Origin: Microthrixaceae bacterium
GTDB taxonomy: Bacteria > Actinomycetota > Acidimicrobiia > Acidimicrobiales > Iamiaceae
Direction: 5' to 3'
DNA: 64,000 bases
NCBI GenBank assembly: GCA_016702505.1
Contig: JADJDU010000004.1
Coordinates: 124,001-188,000 of the forward strand
How positions within the stretch are numbered: the stretch's first letter is position 1; every line of letters begins with the position of its first letter. A program made the translations under genes and the position numbers. This document shows, piece after piece, positions 17,512-26,500 of this stretch. Below the pieces are notes generated by a model, which was given only the letters and a program-made list of their open reading frames with translations, searched no databases and had not been told where the DNA came from.

Positions 17512-18498
17512 TCAGAGACCGGCGTCGACGATCTGGGCCCGCATTCCGGCCAGCCACGTTTCCGCGTCACGAGACGCCTCGTCTACCCCTTTTCGTACCG
17601 TCGGGCCGTCAGGGGCGGCCGACGGGTACGAGCCGAGGAACTTGACCGATCCGTGTTTGATCCGCAGTGCCTTGAGGCAGTCGGCCACCACGTCGTCGGC
17701 GATGTGACCCTCCATGTCGAGCAGGAAGCAGTACTCGCCCAGCGCCTTCTTGGTGGGCCGCGACTCCAGCTTGGTGAGGTTGATCGACCGAGCCGCGAAC
17801 TCCTGGAGGATGGCCAGCAGGCTCCCCGGCCGGTCGGCCCTCTGGGCCACCACCACCGAGGTCTTGTCGTGTCCGGTGGGCGGGGGCACCACGCCGGGGC
17901 GCACCGCCACGAACCGGGTCTGGTTCTCTGGGTGATCCTCGATGTCTCGGGCCAGCACCTCCAGCCCGTAGATGTCCGCCGCCAGTTCGTTGCCGATCGC
18001 CCCCACCGTAGGGTCGGCCAGCTCGGCGACCAGCCGAGCACCCTCAGATGTGGAGTTGACCGCCCGGGTGGTAACGGTCGGAAGGTTGGTGCGCAGGAAG
18101 GTTCGGGCCTGGGCGGTGGCGTGAGGGATCGACACGACCTCGGCGATCGCCGATATCACGGCGCCAGGCAGACCCATCAGGTGCTGTTGGACACCGATGA
18201 CCACCTCCCGCTGGATCAAAACGTCCACGTCGAAGGCCAATGTGTCAGAGGTGATGTTCACCCCGCCTTCGATCGAGTTCTCGATGGCTACGAAACCCAG
18301 GTCGACGGCACCCGACTCGGCGGCCACCAAGACGTCGGCCATGGTCGCCAACGGAACCAGTTCGGCGGAAGCCAGGTCGGGTTGGGTGCGCAGCGCCTGC
18401 TCGGTGAACGTGCCCCACGGTCCGAGGAAGCCCACCTTCAGCCGGGTCGTGTCGGCCGTAGCGGGTGCCGGATCGGTGGAGGAGGCCTCGGTCGTCAC
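17512..18498 (-). CDS. pheA: Prephenate dehydratase
   Basis: 328 residues from the GTG at 18498. The catalytic PDT domain (about 20-200) begins KVGFLGPWGTFTEQAL and contains VDLGFVAIENSIEGGV, the IPHATAQARTFL block and QTRFVAV, the T-R-F motif required for activity. An ACT regulatory domain follows (about 210-290), with RPGSLLAILQEFA and LTKLESRP, the Phe-binding signature, so feedback by phenylalanine is expected. It converts prephenate to phenylpyruvate in phenylalanine synthesis. Monofunctional: no chorismate mutase part. It is divergent from larB with starts only 19 bases apart. Confidence 0.95.
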   Translation of the reverse strand: MTTEASSTDPAPATADTTRLKVGFLGPWGTFTEQALRTQPDLASAELVPLATMADVLVAAESGAVDLGFVAIENSIEGGVNITSDTLAFDVDVLIQREVVIGVQQHLMGLPGAVISAIAEVVSIPHATAQARTFLRTNLPTVTTRAVNSTSEGARLVAELADPTVGAIGNELAADIYGLEVLARDIEDHPENQTRFVAVRPGVVPPPTGHDKTSVVVAQRADRPGSLLAILQEFAARSINLTKLESRPTKKALGEYCFLLDMEGHIADDVVADCLKALRIKHGSVKFLGSYPSAAPDGPTVRKGVDEASRDAETWLAGMRAQIVDAGL

Positions 18499-18517
18499 GA
18501 CCGTGCAGGATAGGGCG

Positions 18518-19336
18518 GTGGACGAGGCCGCCCTCAGACAACTTCTCGACGACGTACGGGGCGGCACCACGACCCCCGACGATGCCGTGGCCGCCCTGCG
18601 CCTCATGCCCTACTCCGACATGGGTTACGCCCGGGTCGATCACCACCGACATGTTCGCCAGGGCATGGCCGAGGCGGTGTACGGCCCCGGCAAGACACCC
18701 GACCAGGCCGCACGCATCGTGGCCGAGTTGCTGGCCCGCTCCGCTGCGGCCCCCCTGGTGCTGACCCGAGCCGACGCGGCCATGGTCGACGCCGTTCTGG
18801 CCACCAACCCTGGCGGCCACGCCATCGGTGCGCCGGAATGTTCGACGGTGGTCTGGCGTCCGGCGCCACCGAGACCCGAACGGATCCTGGTGATCACCGC
18901 GGGCACCGCGGATCTGCCGGTGGCCGACGAGTGCGACGCCACCCTCACCGCCCACGGGTTGATCCCCACGCGCATCACCGATGTCGGTGTGGCCGGAATC
19001 CATCGTCTGTTGGATCAACTTCCCGCCCTCACCGACACCGATGCCGTGGTGGTGATCGCCGGCATGGAAGGAGCTCTCGCCTCGGTGGTCGGCGGGCTCA
19101 CCGGCGCACCGGTGGTGGCGGTGCCCACCAGCGCCGGCTACGGATCCGCGTTCGAGGGGGTCACCGCCATGCTCGGCATGGTGGCGTCGTGCGCCGCGGG
19201 CGTAACCGTGGTGGGCATAGACAACGGGTTCGGGGCAGCCAGTGCCGTAGCCCGCATGTTCCTCAACCCGAACCGCCAAGTTCCCCCGTCTGTCGACCAG
19301 TCGGTGACGGCCGCCCCCGATCCGGTTGGCCCATGA
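18518..19336 (+). CDS. larB: LarB, pyridinium-3,5-biscarboxylic acid mononucleotide synthase
   Basis: 272 residues from the GTG at 18518, with AGGA 8 bases upstream. The N-terminal part (LMPYSDMGYARVDHHR, then GKTPDQAARIVAELLAR) is LarB-specific. The C-terminal half is a PurE-like (AIR carboxylase) fold: LVITAGTADLPVADECDATL, IAGMEGALASVVGGL and VVAVPTSAGYG with the SAGYG loop. It carboxylates and hydrolyses nicotinic acid adenine dinucleotide in the first step of nickel-pincer cofactor synthesis. The larC start overlaps its stop. The promoter must lie within pheA or the mRNA is leaderless. Confidence 0.92.
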   Translation: MDEAALRQLLDDVRGGTTTPDDAVAALRLMPYSDMGYARVDHHRHVRQGMAEAVYGPGKTPDQAARIVAELLARSAAAPLVLTRADAAMVDAVLATNPGGHAIGAPECSTVVWRPAPPRPERILVITAGTADLPVADECDATLTAHGLIPTRITDVGVAGIHRLLDQLPALTDTDAVVVIAGMEGALASVVGGLTGAPVVAVPTSAGYGSAFEGVTAMLGMVASCAAGVTVVGIDNGFGAASAVARMFLNPNRQVPPSVDQSVTAAPDPVGP

Positions 19337-20673
19337 CCGCCGCCTGGTTCCACTGCTTCTCTGGCATCGCCGGCGACATGGCCTTGGGCGCCTTGATCGA
19401 CGCGGGGGCACCGGTGGAGGAGGTCAACGCCATCTTGGGTCGCCTCCCCCTTCCGGGTTGGGCGCTGGAGGTGGAACCGGTGTTGAGGGGCGGCATCGGT
19501 GGCACCAAGGTCCACGTGAAGGTCCGGGAGTCGACCGTGGTGCGCACGGCGGCGCACATCCAAGGTCTCGTCGCCGAGGCCGGTCTCCCGCCCCGGGTCG
19601 AGTCTCGGGCCCTGGCCGTTTTCGGATCGTTGGCTACTGCCGAAGGCCACCTGCACCGGCGCCCGCCCGACCAGGTCCACTTCCACGAGGTGGGTGGGGT
19701 GGATGCCATCATCGACGTGGTCGGCACTTGCGCTGCTCTCGAGGTGCTCGACGTTGACGACATCTTCTGTTCACCGGTGGCGGTGGGGCTGGGCATGGTC
19801 AGAGCCGCTCACGGCATCATCCCCAACCCGGCTCCGGCGGTGGTCGAACTGCTGCGAGGGGTTCCCACCCGGGGTGTCGACCTGGCCGTCGAGCTCACCA
19901 CCCCCACCGGAGCGGCATTGATGGCTGCCCTGGCCCGCGGTTTCGGACCGTTGCCGGCCATGACCGTCACCACCACCGGGTTCGGGGCCGGGTCGCGAGA
20001 GCTGCCGGACCGACCCAACCTGACCCAGGTCGTGCTGGGGGAGCAGGCCCGGGCTGCGTCCCCTTCGGGTCAACCGCAGATGCTGATCGAGGCGAACGTC
20101 GACGACGCCACCGGCGAGGTCTTGGCCCACACCGTGGCCGAGTTGCTACGGGCCGGAGCGGCCGACGCCTGGATCACCGCGGTCACCGGGAAGAAGGGGC
20201 GTCCTGCGCACGTGGTCAGCGCCCTGTGCGACATCGCCGTGCTGGGACCGGTCCGGGCCACGCTGGTCCGAGAGACCGGGACCCTCGGGGTGAGAGGAGT
20301 GGCGATGGACCGTTGGCCCGAGCCTCGCTCCATGGGTGAGGTCGAGGTCGGCGACCTCCCGGTTCGAATCAAGGTCGGGCCGGGACGGGTCAAGGCCGAG
20401 TTCGACGATGCCGCCCGGGTCGCGGCCGAGACCGGGCGTCCCCTTCGCTCGGTGCTGGCCGAGGCCGAGGCCCGCTGGTCGGTGGAACACCCGGCCGAGC
20501 CCGTCGACGACCACGGTCTCATCGACGACCACCGCCCGCCGGAGGCGGCACACGATCACGGCCCGTCTCACCACCACGACGGTCACGACCATGACCATCC
20601 CCATCCCCACGACCACGACCACGACCACCACGCCCCGCCCCAGGGTCCCGACCCCGACCTGCCATCGGCCTGA
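19333..20673 (+). CDS. larC: LarC, nickel insertion protein for the pincer cofactor
   Basis: 446 residues; ATG overlaps the larB stop (ATGA). It begins AAWFHCFSGIAGDMALGALIDAG, the LarC signature, followed by VHFHEVGGVDAIIDVVG and AVGLGMVRAAHGIIPNPAPA. The C-terminal domain has EANVDDATGEVLA and VTGKKGRPAHVVSALC. LarC is a CTP-dependent cyclometallase that inserts Ni2+. The last 45 residues form a His/Asp-rich tail (many HDH and DHD units) that should bind nickel and may store or deliver it. Made as one piece, not split into LarC1/LarC2. LarE is not in the window. Confidence 0.93.
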   Translation: MTAAWFHCFSGIAGDMALGALIDAGAPVEEVNAILGRLPLPGWALEVEPVLRGGIGGTKVHVKVRESTVVRTAAHIQGLVAEAGLPPRVESRALAVFGSLATAEGHLHRRPPDQVHFHEVGGVDAIIDVVGTCAALEVLDVDDIFCSPVAVGLGMVRAAHGIIPNPAPAVVELLRGVPTRGVDLAVELTTPTGAALMAALARGFGPLPAMTVTTTGFGAGSRELPDRPNLTQVVLGEQARAASPSGQPQMLIEANVDDATGEVLAHTVAELLRAGAADAWITAVTGKKGRPAHVVSALCDIAVLGPVRATLVRETGTLGVRGVAMDRWPEPRSMGEVEVGDLPVRIKVGPGRVKAEFDDAARVAAETGRPLRSVLAEAEARWSVEHPAEPVDDHGLIDDHRPPEAAHDHGPSHHHDGHDHDHPHPHDHDHDHHAPPQGPDPDLPSA

Positions 20674-20759
20674 CCCGGCCTCGACACGGCTGCTCGCCAT
20701 GTGTGTCGGAGAATCGTTGGTCGGCTCCCCCATCAGCTCGCCTCCATAGATTCAGGGCC

Positions 20760-21218
20760 ATGGAAATATCCGAGGTGATCGCCCGAGAGCAGATCCGCCA
20801 CCTGCTCGCCGCCTACACCTGGGCCGGGGACCGTGGCCGGCTCGACGAGCTGGCCGACCTGTTCACGGTCCACGGCGTCCTCGACGTCGGCGCTCACGGC
20901 GACCGGTGGCAGGGTCGAGAAGTCATCCTCGCCGAGCTGGGGGCCGTGGTGGAACGAACCGCCAAGGCCCAAGGGCCAGACGCCTCTCCAGGACCGGTTC
21001 GTCACCACGTCTCGAGTGTCCTCATCCCCGAGGTGGAAGGGGGTAGAGCCCGGGCCAGCTCGTACTTCGCCGTACACACCGCCATCGGGCTCGACCACTG
21101 GGGCCGCTACTTCGACCGCTTGGAACTGGAACTGGGACGCTGGCGGTTCAGCGAACGAATCGTGGTGGTGGACGGCTCGTCCCCGAACTCCCTGATGGTC
21201 CAGAACCCCAGCCGCTAG
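20760..21218 (+). CDS. SnoaL/NTF2-like domain protein
   Basis: 152 residues from the ATG at 20760. IAREQIRHLLAAYTWAGDRGRLDELADLF is the N-terminal helical pair typical of SnoaL_4 (PF13577) proteins, and RHHVSSVLIPEVEGGRARASSYFAV supplies the conserved central strand. The fold binds small hydrophobic ligands and includes dehydratases and isomerases; no specific reaction can be named. It stands between larC and an opposed MBL gene, with its own spacing. Confidence 0.8.
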   Translation: MEISEVIAREQIRHLLAAYTWAGDRGRLDELADLFTVHGVLDVGAHGDRWQGREVILAELGAVVERTAKAQGPDASPGPVRHHVSSVLIPEVEGGRARASSYFAVHTAIGLDHWGRYFDRLELELGRWRFSERIVVVDGSSPNSLMVQNPSR

Positions 21219-21355
21219 CGAACGGCCACAAACCTCACGCCACCGACCCCTCGGCGGCTAGCCAAAGGCGCCCCAGGCAAGCCCCCTCAAAGACGACACG
21301 GCGGCGAGATGTGACCCGTCCGCCACGGGCGCTTCGCAAGCGGCGTCAGACGTGG

Positions 21356-22078
21356 TCAGCGAGCGAACATCATGAGCCACTGTTCGAGGCTCTGAGGCCG
21401 GAACACCACATTGCGGCTGCGGGTCTCGGCCATGGTGGCCGAAGGCTTCTCGGAGTAGAGGTGACCGGGGAACAGCACGGCATCGTCGGGGACCTGGGCC
21501 AGGCGCTGGGTGAGGCTGAAGTACATCTGCTCGGGATCGCTGCCCGGAAGGTCGGTGCGGCCACATCCGTCCAGGAACAACGTGTCGCCCGCCACCAGCC
21601 GACCATCGACCAGGAAGCACTGGCTCCCGGGCGTGTGGCCCGGAGTGTGGATCAAGGTGATCGGGATCTCGCCCACCATCACGGTGTCACCGCTGTCGTG
21701 GCCGACGAGGTGATCGGCGGTGACCCGCGTGGTGCGAGTGATCCAGGGGATCTCGTCAGCCTGGACGTGGATCGGCACCTGGACCTGGTCGAGAAGCTCG
21801 GCGATGCCCACGATCTCGGCCATCCCACCCAGGTTCCCGCCGACGTGATCGGCGTGGAAGTGGGTACCGAGGGCACCGACAACCTTCATCCCGTCGGCCT
21901 CGGCTACAGCAATGATCCCGGCCGGGTCATAGGCCGGGTCGACGATGACCGCCTCGCCCGTCTCGCGATCTCCGATCAGGTAGATGAAGTTGACCATCTG
22001 CTGGGCCACCGGGTCGGTCTCGGCCACATCGAGGCCGGCCAGGAGCTGGCGGAAGTAGAGGCGGGACGGTTCGGGCAT
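21356..22078 (-). CDS. MBL-fold hydrolase, glyoxalase II / persulfide dioxygenase-like
   Basis: 240 residues. THFHADHVGG (about 73-82) is the HxHxDH metal motif; IHTPGHTPGSQ, LVAGDTLFLDGCGRTDL and LFPGHLYS supply the other ligands. The phrase DTLFLDGCGRTD with an early short N-terminus is typical of ETHE1/Blh-type persulfide dioxygenases and related hydrolases, rather than long glyoxalase II. Whether iron or zinc is used cannot be seen. No rhodanese domain is fused. Its end is followed by 137 bases (21219-21355) in which I see nothing. Confidence 0.8.
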   Translation of the reverse strand: MPEPSRLYFRQLLAGLDVAETDPVAQQMVNFIYLIGDRETGEAVIVDPAYDPAGIIAVAEADGMKVVGALGTHFHADHVGGNLGGMAEIVGIAELLDQVQVPIHVQADEIPWITRTTRVTADHLVGHDSGDTVMVGEIPITLIHTPGHTPGSQCFLVDGRLVAGDTLFLDGCGRTDLPGSDPEQMYFSLTQRLAQVPDDAVLFPGHLYSEKPSATMAETRSRNVVFRPQSLEQWLMMFAR

Positions 22079-22145
22079 GGCTAACTCCTGACGGCCGGAC
22101 CCGCTGATCGTAGGTCCGGACCAACTCGGACAAGCGGCTGCCGGG

Positions 22146-22814
22146 TCAGCCGACCAAGGCGCCGATCACGTCCTCTTCGGCTTCAGGGGTGGTAAGCACC
22201 AGCACTTCGTCACCGGCCCGTAGCACCGTGTCACCGCGGGGCACGATCACATGGCTGTCCCGCAGAACTGCCACCACCGTGGCACTGCGAGGCAGGCCCA
22301 GGTTCACGATCTCCTTGTCGTTGGCCGGCGAGTTGTCGGCCAACGTCGCTTCGCACAGTCGGGCCTTGCCGCCCTCGAAGGACAACAGCCGGACCAGCGT
22401 CCCAACCGAGACCGCCTCCTCGACGAGGGCGCTCAACAGGTGCGGAGTAGACACGGACACGTCCACGCCCCACATCTCGTTGAACATCCACTCGTTCTTA
22501 GGGTTGTTGACTCGTGCCACCACCCGCGGCACCGCGAACTCCTGCTTGGCCAGCAGGGAGATGACCAGGTTGTCCTCGTCGTCTCCCGTGACGGCGGCCA
22601 CCACATCTGCGGCCTGGACATCGGCTCGGGCGAACTCGGACACCTCGCACGCGTCAGCGGTCACCCAGCTGATCCCGGGGGACTGGGGTATCGAGGTGGC
22701 TTCTGCCACCCGGTCGGCGTCGACCTCCACGATGACGATCTCGTGGCCCGCTTTGGCCAGGTCTTCGGCAATGAACGTTCCGACGTTGCCCCCGCCGGCG
22801 ATGACGACCTTCAT
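22146..22814 (-). CDS. trkA: TrkA/RCK-type K+ transport regulatory protein (CeoC-like)
   Basis: 222 residues. MKVVIAGGGNVGTFIAEDLAKAGH is a Rossmann GxGxxG nucleotide-binding start (RCK_N), with DAD as the ribose-binding acid. RCK_C follows (about 140-220), EIVNLGLPRSATVVAVLR to GDEVLVLTTPEAEE. The start overlaps the stop of the upstream trkA gene (TGATG), so the two are made together and probably form a heteromer. In mycobacteria the equivalent pair, ceoB-ceoC, also lies beside an APC permease. Confidence 0.9.
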   Translation of the reverse strand: MKVVIAGGGNVGTFIAEDLAKAGHEIVIVEVDADRVAEATSIPQSPGISWVTADACEVSEFARADVQAADVVAAVTGDDEDNLVISLLAKQEFAVPRVVARVNNPKNEWMFNEMWGVDVSVSTPHLLSALVEEAVSVGTLVRLLSFEGGKARLCEATLADNSPANDKEIVNLGLPRSATVVAVLRDSHVIVPRGDTVLRAGDEVLVLTTPEAEEDVIGALVG

Positions 22815-23482
22815 CAGTGCCCTCCCTTGACTGGGCCGTTGCCCAAGTGTGCGTCGAAACGCTCGATGGAATCTCCGCTGACCATGGCGTGAAGGACGTC
22901 GCCGTCCTGAACGATGGTGTCGGGACCGGCGACACTGCCTTCGCCGAGCCTGGTCAACGCCGCCACCCGGGCGTGACCGGCCAGGTCGATCTCGCCGAGC
23001 TTGTGACCGGCCCACTTCGGTGGCACCGGTCGTTCGATGAGGAGGACGTTGGCGCTGGGGTCGATCCACTCCGCGTTGGGGCGGTCGGGCATGATCCTTT
23101 GCAGCACCCGCTCGGTGGCCCACTCAACCGTGGCGATGGTAGGGATGCCGAGTCGTTCGAAGATCTTGGCTCGTCGAGGGTCATAGATCCGGGCCACCAC
23201 CCGGTCGACGCCGAACGTCTCCCGGGCCACGCGGGCCACCAAAATGTTGGAGTTGTCTCCGTTGGTGACCGCCGCCAGGGCGCCAGCCTCCTCGATGCCC
23301 GCCTCGGTGAGTCGGTCACGGTCGAAGCCGACACCGGTGACGGTGCGACCACCGAAGTCCTCCGACAACCGCTCGAAAGCACGGGGCCGCCGGTCTACGA
23401 CTGCGACGGTATGACCGCTCTCCTCCAGGTTCCGGGCCAAACCGGCCCCGACCCGCCCGCAACCCACAACGACTACGTGCAC
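22814..23482 (-). CDS. trkA: TrkA/RCK-type K+ transport regulatory protein (CeoB-like)
   Basis: 222 residues from the GTG at 23482. VHVVVVGCGRVGAGLARNLE is the GxGxxG motif and VVDRRPRAF supplies the ribose-binding acid. IYDPRRAKIFERLGIPTI is a conserved part of this actinobacterial TrkA type. The C-terminal RCK_C begins around GHKLGEIDLAGHARVAALTR. It is the first gene of a two-gene operon, divergent from the KimA-like permease, whose K+ transport it may control. Confidence 0.9.
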   Translation of the reverse strand: MHVVVVGCGRVGAGLARNLEESGHTVAVVDRRPRAFERLSEDFGGRTVTGVGFDRDRLTEAGIEEAGALAAVTNGDNSNILVARVARETFGVDRVVARIYDPRRAKIFERLGIPTIATVEWATERVLQRIMPDRPNAEWIDPSANVLLIERPVPPKWAGHKLGEIDLAGHARVAALTRLGEGSVAGPDTIVQDGDVLHAMVSGDSIERFDAHLGNGPVKGGH

Positions 23483-23705
23483 CGTGACATCACCTCGGCT
23501 CAACCGTCCCGGTTTGGACGGCGCTGGAGCCTACGTCCGTCCATCCAGCGCAGGCCACCGGACCCACCACGAACCGGACCCCGGCAAGGCTCGCACCAAC
23601 TGATGCCCAGGCACTAGACCAAGCAGGTTCACGCCCCGGATCCGAGTGCCCGAGAGAGTGCTCGAACCGGCCGGGGTCCCTGCTACCTCTCTGAGGTGCG
23701 ACGGC

Positions 23706-25571
23706 ATGGCATCAGCGTTCAAACGGCTTCTGGTGGGGAAGCCCCTCGCCAGCAGCGAGGAACAACACCAACGGTTGGGCAAACCCACGGCCCTGGCCGT
23801 ATTCGCGTCGGATGCCGTCTCCTCCACCGCGTACGCCGGCGAGGAGATGCTCCTCGTCTTGTTGATGGCGGTCACGTTCCCCAACTCCCACCACTATCTG
23901 GTGCCCATCGCCATTGCTGCGGTGGTGCTGCTGGTCCTGGTCGGCTCGAGCTACGTGCAAACGATCCACGCCTACCCCGACGGTGGCGGCGCCTACGTGG
24001 TCAGCCGGGAGAACATCAGTCCCCTGGCCTCACTGGTGGCCGGGGCGTCACTCCTGGTCGACTACACGCTCACGGTGGCGGTTTCGATCTCGTCGGGCGT
24101 GATGGCCATCGGCTCGGCCTTCGACTTCAACGACGACATCACTTTGCGGGTCGGCCTGGCCTTGTTCTTCGTGACGATGATGGCAGTCGGCAACCTGCGG
24201 GGCCTGAAGGAGTCAGGGAAGGTGTTCGCCATCCCCACGTACTTCTACGTGGCGTCGCTGGCGGTGTTCTTGGGTACCGGCTTCTTCAAGCTGTTCACCG
24301 GTGACCTGACCGAGGTCGAAGGCACCAAGGAGTTGGCGCACCACTTCGCCGAGAACCACGAACTGATGACCAGCGCAACACTGTTCGTGATCCTGCGGGC
24401 GTTCAGCTCCGGCGCCGTCGTCCTGTCCGGTGTGGAAGCCATCTCCAACGGTGTCCCGGCGTTTCGCAAGCCCGAGTCCCGCAACGCCTCACAGACCCTC
24501 GCGATGATGGCTGGCATCCTCGCCGTCGGCTTCTTGGGCCTGTCGGTACTGGCCCAACACCTCAAGCCGGTGGTGGACGAAGGCGGCGAGACGATCATGT
24601 CCCAGATGGGCGGTGCCGTGTTCGGTACCGGAAGCATCCTCTACTACTGCCTCCAGTTCGGGACGTTCGCGATCTTGATCATGGCGGCCAACACCGCCTA
24701 CGCCGACTTCCCACGGCTCAGTTCCCTGATCGCTCGTGACGGATATCTGCCCCGTCAGCTCGCCAACCGAGGCGACCGACTGGTCTTCTCCAACGGCGTA
24801 CTGGTCCTTTCAGGCATGGCCGCGCTCCTGATCGTGGTGTTCCAAGCCCAGGTGTCAGCCCTCATCCCGCTCTACGCCGTGGGTGTGTTCACCGGATTCA
24901 CCCTCAGCCAGTTCGGGATGATCCGCCACCACCTCGCCCTCAAGGAACCAAAGTGGCGTCGCGGCCTCGCCATCAACGCCCTCGGCTGTGTGGCCACCAC
25001 CGTGGTGTTGGCCGTGGTCATCTACTCCAAGTTCACCATCGGGGCCTGGATCCCGGTGGTGGTGATCCCGCTCATCGTGTGGGGGCTTCGCACCATCAAG
25101 GCCCACTACGTCGACATGGATGCCCGCATGGCCGCGGCTCCGCTCGAGAAGGTGAGCCGCCGCACCAACACCGTCGTCGTGTTGGTCGGACGGGTCACGA
25201 AGGGATCACTCACCGCGCTCGCCTACGCCCGGTCGCTCAACCCCGACAAGTTGGTGGCGGTGACGGTGGTGTCGAACCCCGAGGAGCAGGAACGGATCAA
25301 CTCCCAGTGGGAGGAACACGACATCCCTGTCGACTTGGTGTCGCTCTACTCGCCGTACCGGGAACTGTCCCGGCCCATCATCCGCTACATCGACGACCTC
25401 GACTCTCAGACCGTCGACGACTTCGTGACCGTGGTCGTGCCCGAGTTCACGCTCGAGAAGCGGTGGCATCAACTCCTGCACAACCAGAGCGCCTTGATCT
25501 TGCGAACCCGCCTTAGAGGCCGGCCCAACACCATCGTGACCAGCGTTCCGTTCCACGTCGATCCGGTCTAG
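23706..25571 (+). CDS. APC-superfamily permease, KimA-like K+ importer
   Basis: 621 residues from the ATG at 23706, chosen because GAGGTG lies about 10 bases upstream. The start KRLLVGKPLASSEEQHQRLGKP, then ALAVFASDAVSSTAYAGEEML is the conserved entry of the KimA/YdaO branch of APC permeases. About 12 transmembrane helices follow, including IHAYPDGGGAYVVSREN and SGVEAISNGVPAF. A soluble C-terminal domain of about 150 residues (from NTVVVLVGRVTKGS) resembles the KimA cytoplasmic domain. KimA imports K+ with H+. An amino-acid substrate cannot be excluded from sequence alone. The divergent TrkA pair supports K+. Confidence 0.8.
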   Translation: MASAFKRLLVGKPLASSEEQHQRLGKPTALAVFASDAVSSTAYAGEEMLLVLLMAVTFPNSHHYLVPIAIAAVVLLVLVGSSYVQTIHAYPDGGGAYVVSRENISPLASLVAGASLLVDYTLTVAVSISSGVMAIGSAFDFNDDITLRVGLALFFVTMMAVGNLRGLKESGKVFAIPTYFYVASLAVFLGTGFFKLFTGDLTEVEGTKELAHHFAENHELMTSATLFVILRAFSSGAVVLSGVEAISNGVPAFRKPESRNASQTLAMMAGILAVGFLGLSVLAQHLKPVVDEGGETIMSQMGGAVFGTGSILYYCLQFGTFAILIMAANTAYADFPRLSSLIARDGYLPRQLANRGDRLVFSNGVLVLSGMAALLIVVFQAQVSALIPLYAVGVFTGFTLSQFGMIRHHLALKEPKWRRGLAINALGCVATTVVLAVVIYSKFTIGAWIPVVVIPLIVWGLRTIKAHYVDMDARMAAAPLEKVSRRTNTVVVLVGRVTKGSLTALAYARSLNPDKLVAVTVVSNPEEQERINSQWEEHDIPVDLVSLYSPYRELSRPIIRYIDDLDSQTVDDFVTVVVPEFTLEKRWHQLLHNQSALILRTRLRGRPNTIVTSVPFHVDPV

Positions 25572-25671
25572 AAAGCGCGCCGACCCACGCGCCCGGCTCC
25601 AGGGGCGTCGAGCCATGGCAACCACTAGGGGGCCGAGGGTGGCATTGCACGGGGCGTGACGGTCTGGAAGG

Positions 25672-26031
25672 GTGGTCGCCGTGCTGAAGGGGCTGCGCCG
25701 CAAGATCAACGAGTCGATCGACGAGATCGAGGAGCAGCGTCTGGCCGGCCGGGTCGCCGACTTCGCGCTCACGCCGATCGCCGAGGCCCCGTTGCGCGTC
25801 CGCATCACCATCGCCGGTGAGGTCCAGAGCGTGCAGGTGGTCCCCCACCTCGGGTCACCGTCGTTGGAGATAACCGTCAGCGACGGCAGCGGGCGCGCCG
25901 CCGCGGTCTTCACCGGTCGTCGACGGCTGGGCGGCGTCGACTGCGGTCGTAGGGTCCTCCTGGAGGGCGTGGCCCGCCAGGACCGGGGACGCCTGCTCGT
26001 GGTGAACCCGGCCTACACCATCGTCGAGTAG
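25672..26031 (+). CDS. OB-fold nucleic-acid-binding-type protein
   Basis: 119 residues from the GTG at 25672; a GTG at 25681 with GGAAGGG about 10 bases upstream is an equally good start. A helical start (LKGLRRKINESIDEIEEQRLAGR) precedes a five-strand OB core: LRVRITIAGEVQSVQVV, SLEITVSDGSGRAAAVFTGR and GRRVLLEGVARQDRGRLLVVNPAY. Proteins of this type lie near ceoBC in mycobacteria, so the order is conserved. Function unknown. Confidence 0.8.
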   Translation: MVAVLKGLRRKINESIDEIEEQRLAGRVADFALTPIAEAPLRVRITIAGEVQSVQVVPHLGSPSLEITVSDGSGRAAAVFTGRRRLGGVDCGRRVLLEGVARQDRGRLLVVNPAYTIVE

Positions 26032-26068
26032 CCCGTAACCAGGAATCCCGGGGTCAGTTCAGGCACCG

Positions 26069-26491
26069 TCAGGGACCGGTCAGGGCCCGGTCGACCTGAC
26101 CGGCCAAAAGGTCCACTACGGCCGGATCGGCACCGAACGCTTCGAGAAGGCGGACCTGCACACCCGGGAACTGCTCGGCGGCGTCGGCCACCAATTGGGG
26201 GATGTCGAGCTCCTGATGGCGACCGGGGTGAAGGAAGTGGGGCAATACCGCCACCACCGTGGCTCCCTGGGCCGCGGCCGCGGCGATGGCGTCTCCGATC
26301 GAGGGGCGGGCGAGCTCCATGAAGGCGCCGATCACGGTCGGGGTGATGCGCTGGTCGAGTGAGCTGGCCAGGTCGAGGTGAGCCTGGTTGGCGGTGGCCG
26401 CCCGGCTGCCGTGGGCGACCAACACCACCACCGTCGAGGTCAGCAACGCCGGAACGGTGGTTGCCCCGACATCGGGTGGCTCAGGGTTCAC
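26069..26491 (-). CDS. cbiX: CbiX-type sirohydrochlorin chelatase
   Basis: 140 residues, the size of the short (CbiXS) form. VVLVAHGSR at about 22-30 is the metal/tetrapyrrole-binding motif, and VVAVLPHFLHPGRHQELDIP carries the second His ligand. One chelatase domain only, so it would work as a dimer. It inserts Co2+, Ni2+ or Fe2+ into sirohydrochlorin; the metal cannot be assigned. Next to gluQ, 10 bases apart on the same strand. Confidence 0.85.
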   Translation of the reverse strand: MNPEPPDVGATTVPALLTSTVVVLVAHGSRAATANQAHLDLASSLDQRITPTVIGAFMELARPSIGDAIAAAAAQGATVVAVLPHFLHPGRHQELDIPQLVADAAEQFPGVQVRLLEAFGADPAVVDLLAGQVDRALTGP

Positions 26492-26500
26492 AAGGTCACG

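Noticed and set aside
20560..20640. His/Asp-rich stretch as a random repeat
   Set aside because: It is in frame at the LarC C-terminus and makes sense as a nickel-binding tail, so it is kept within larC.
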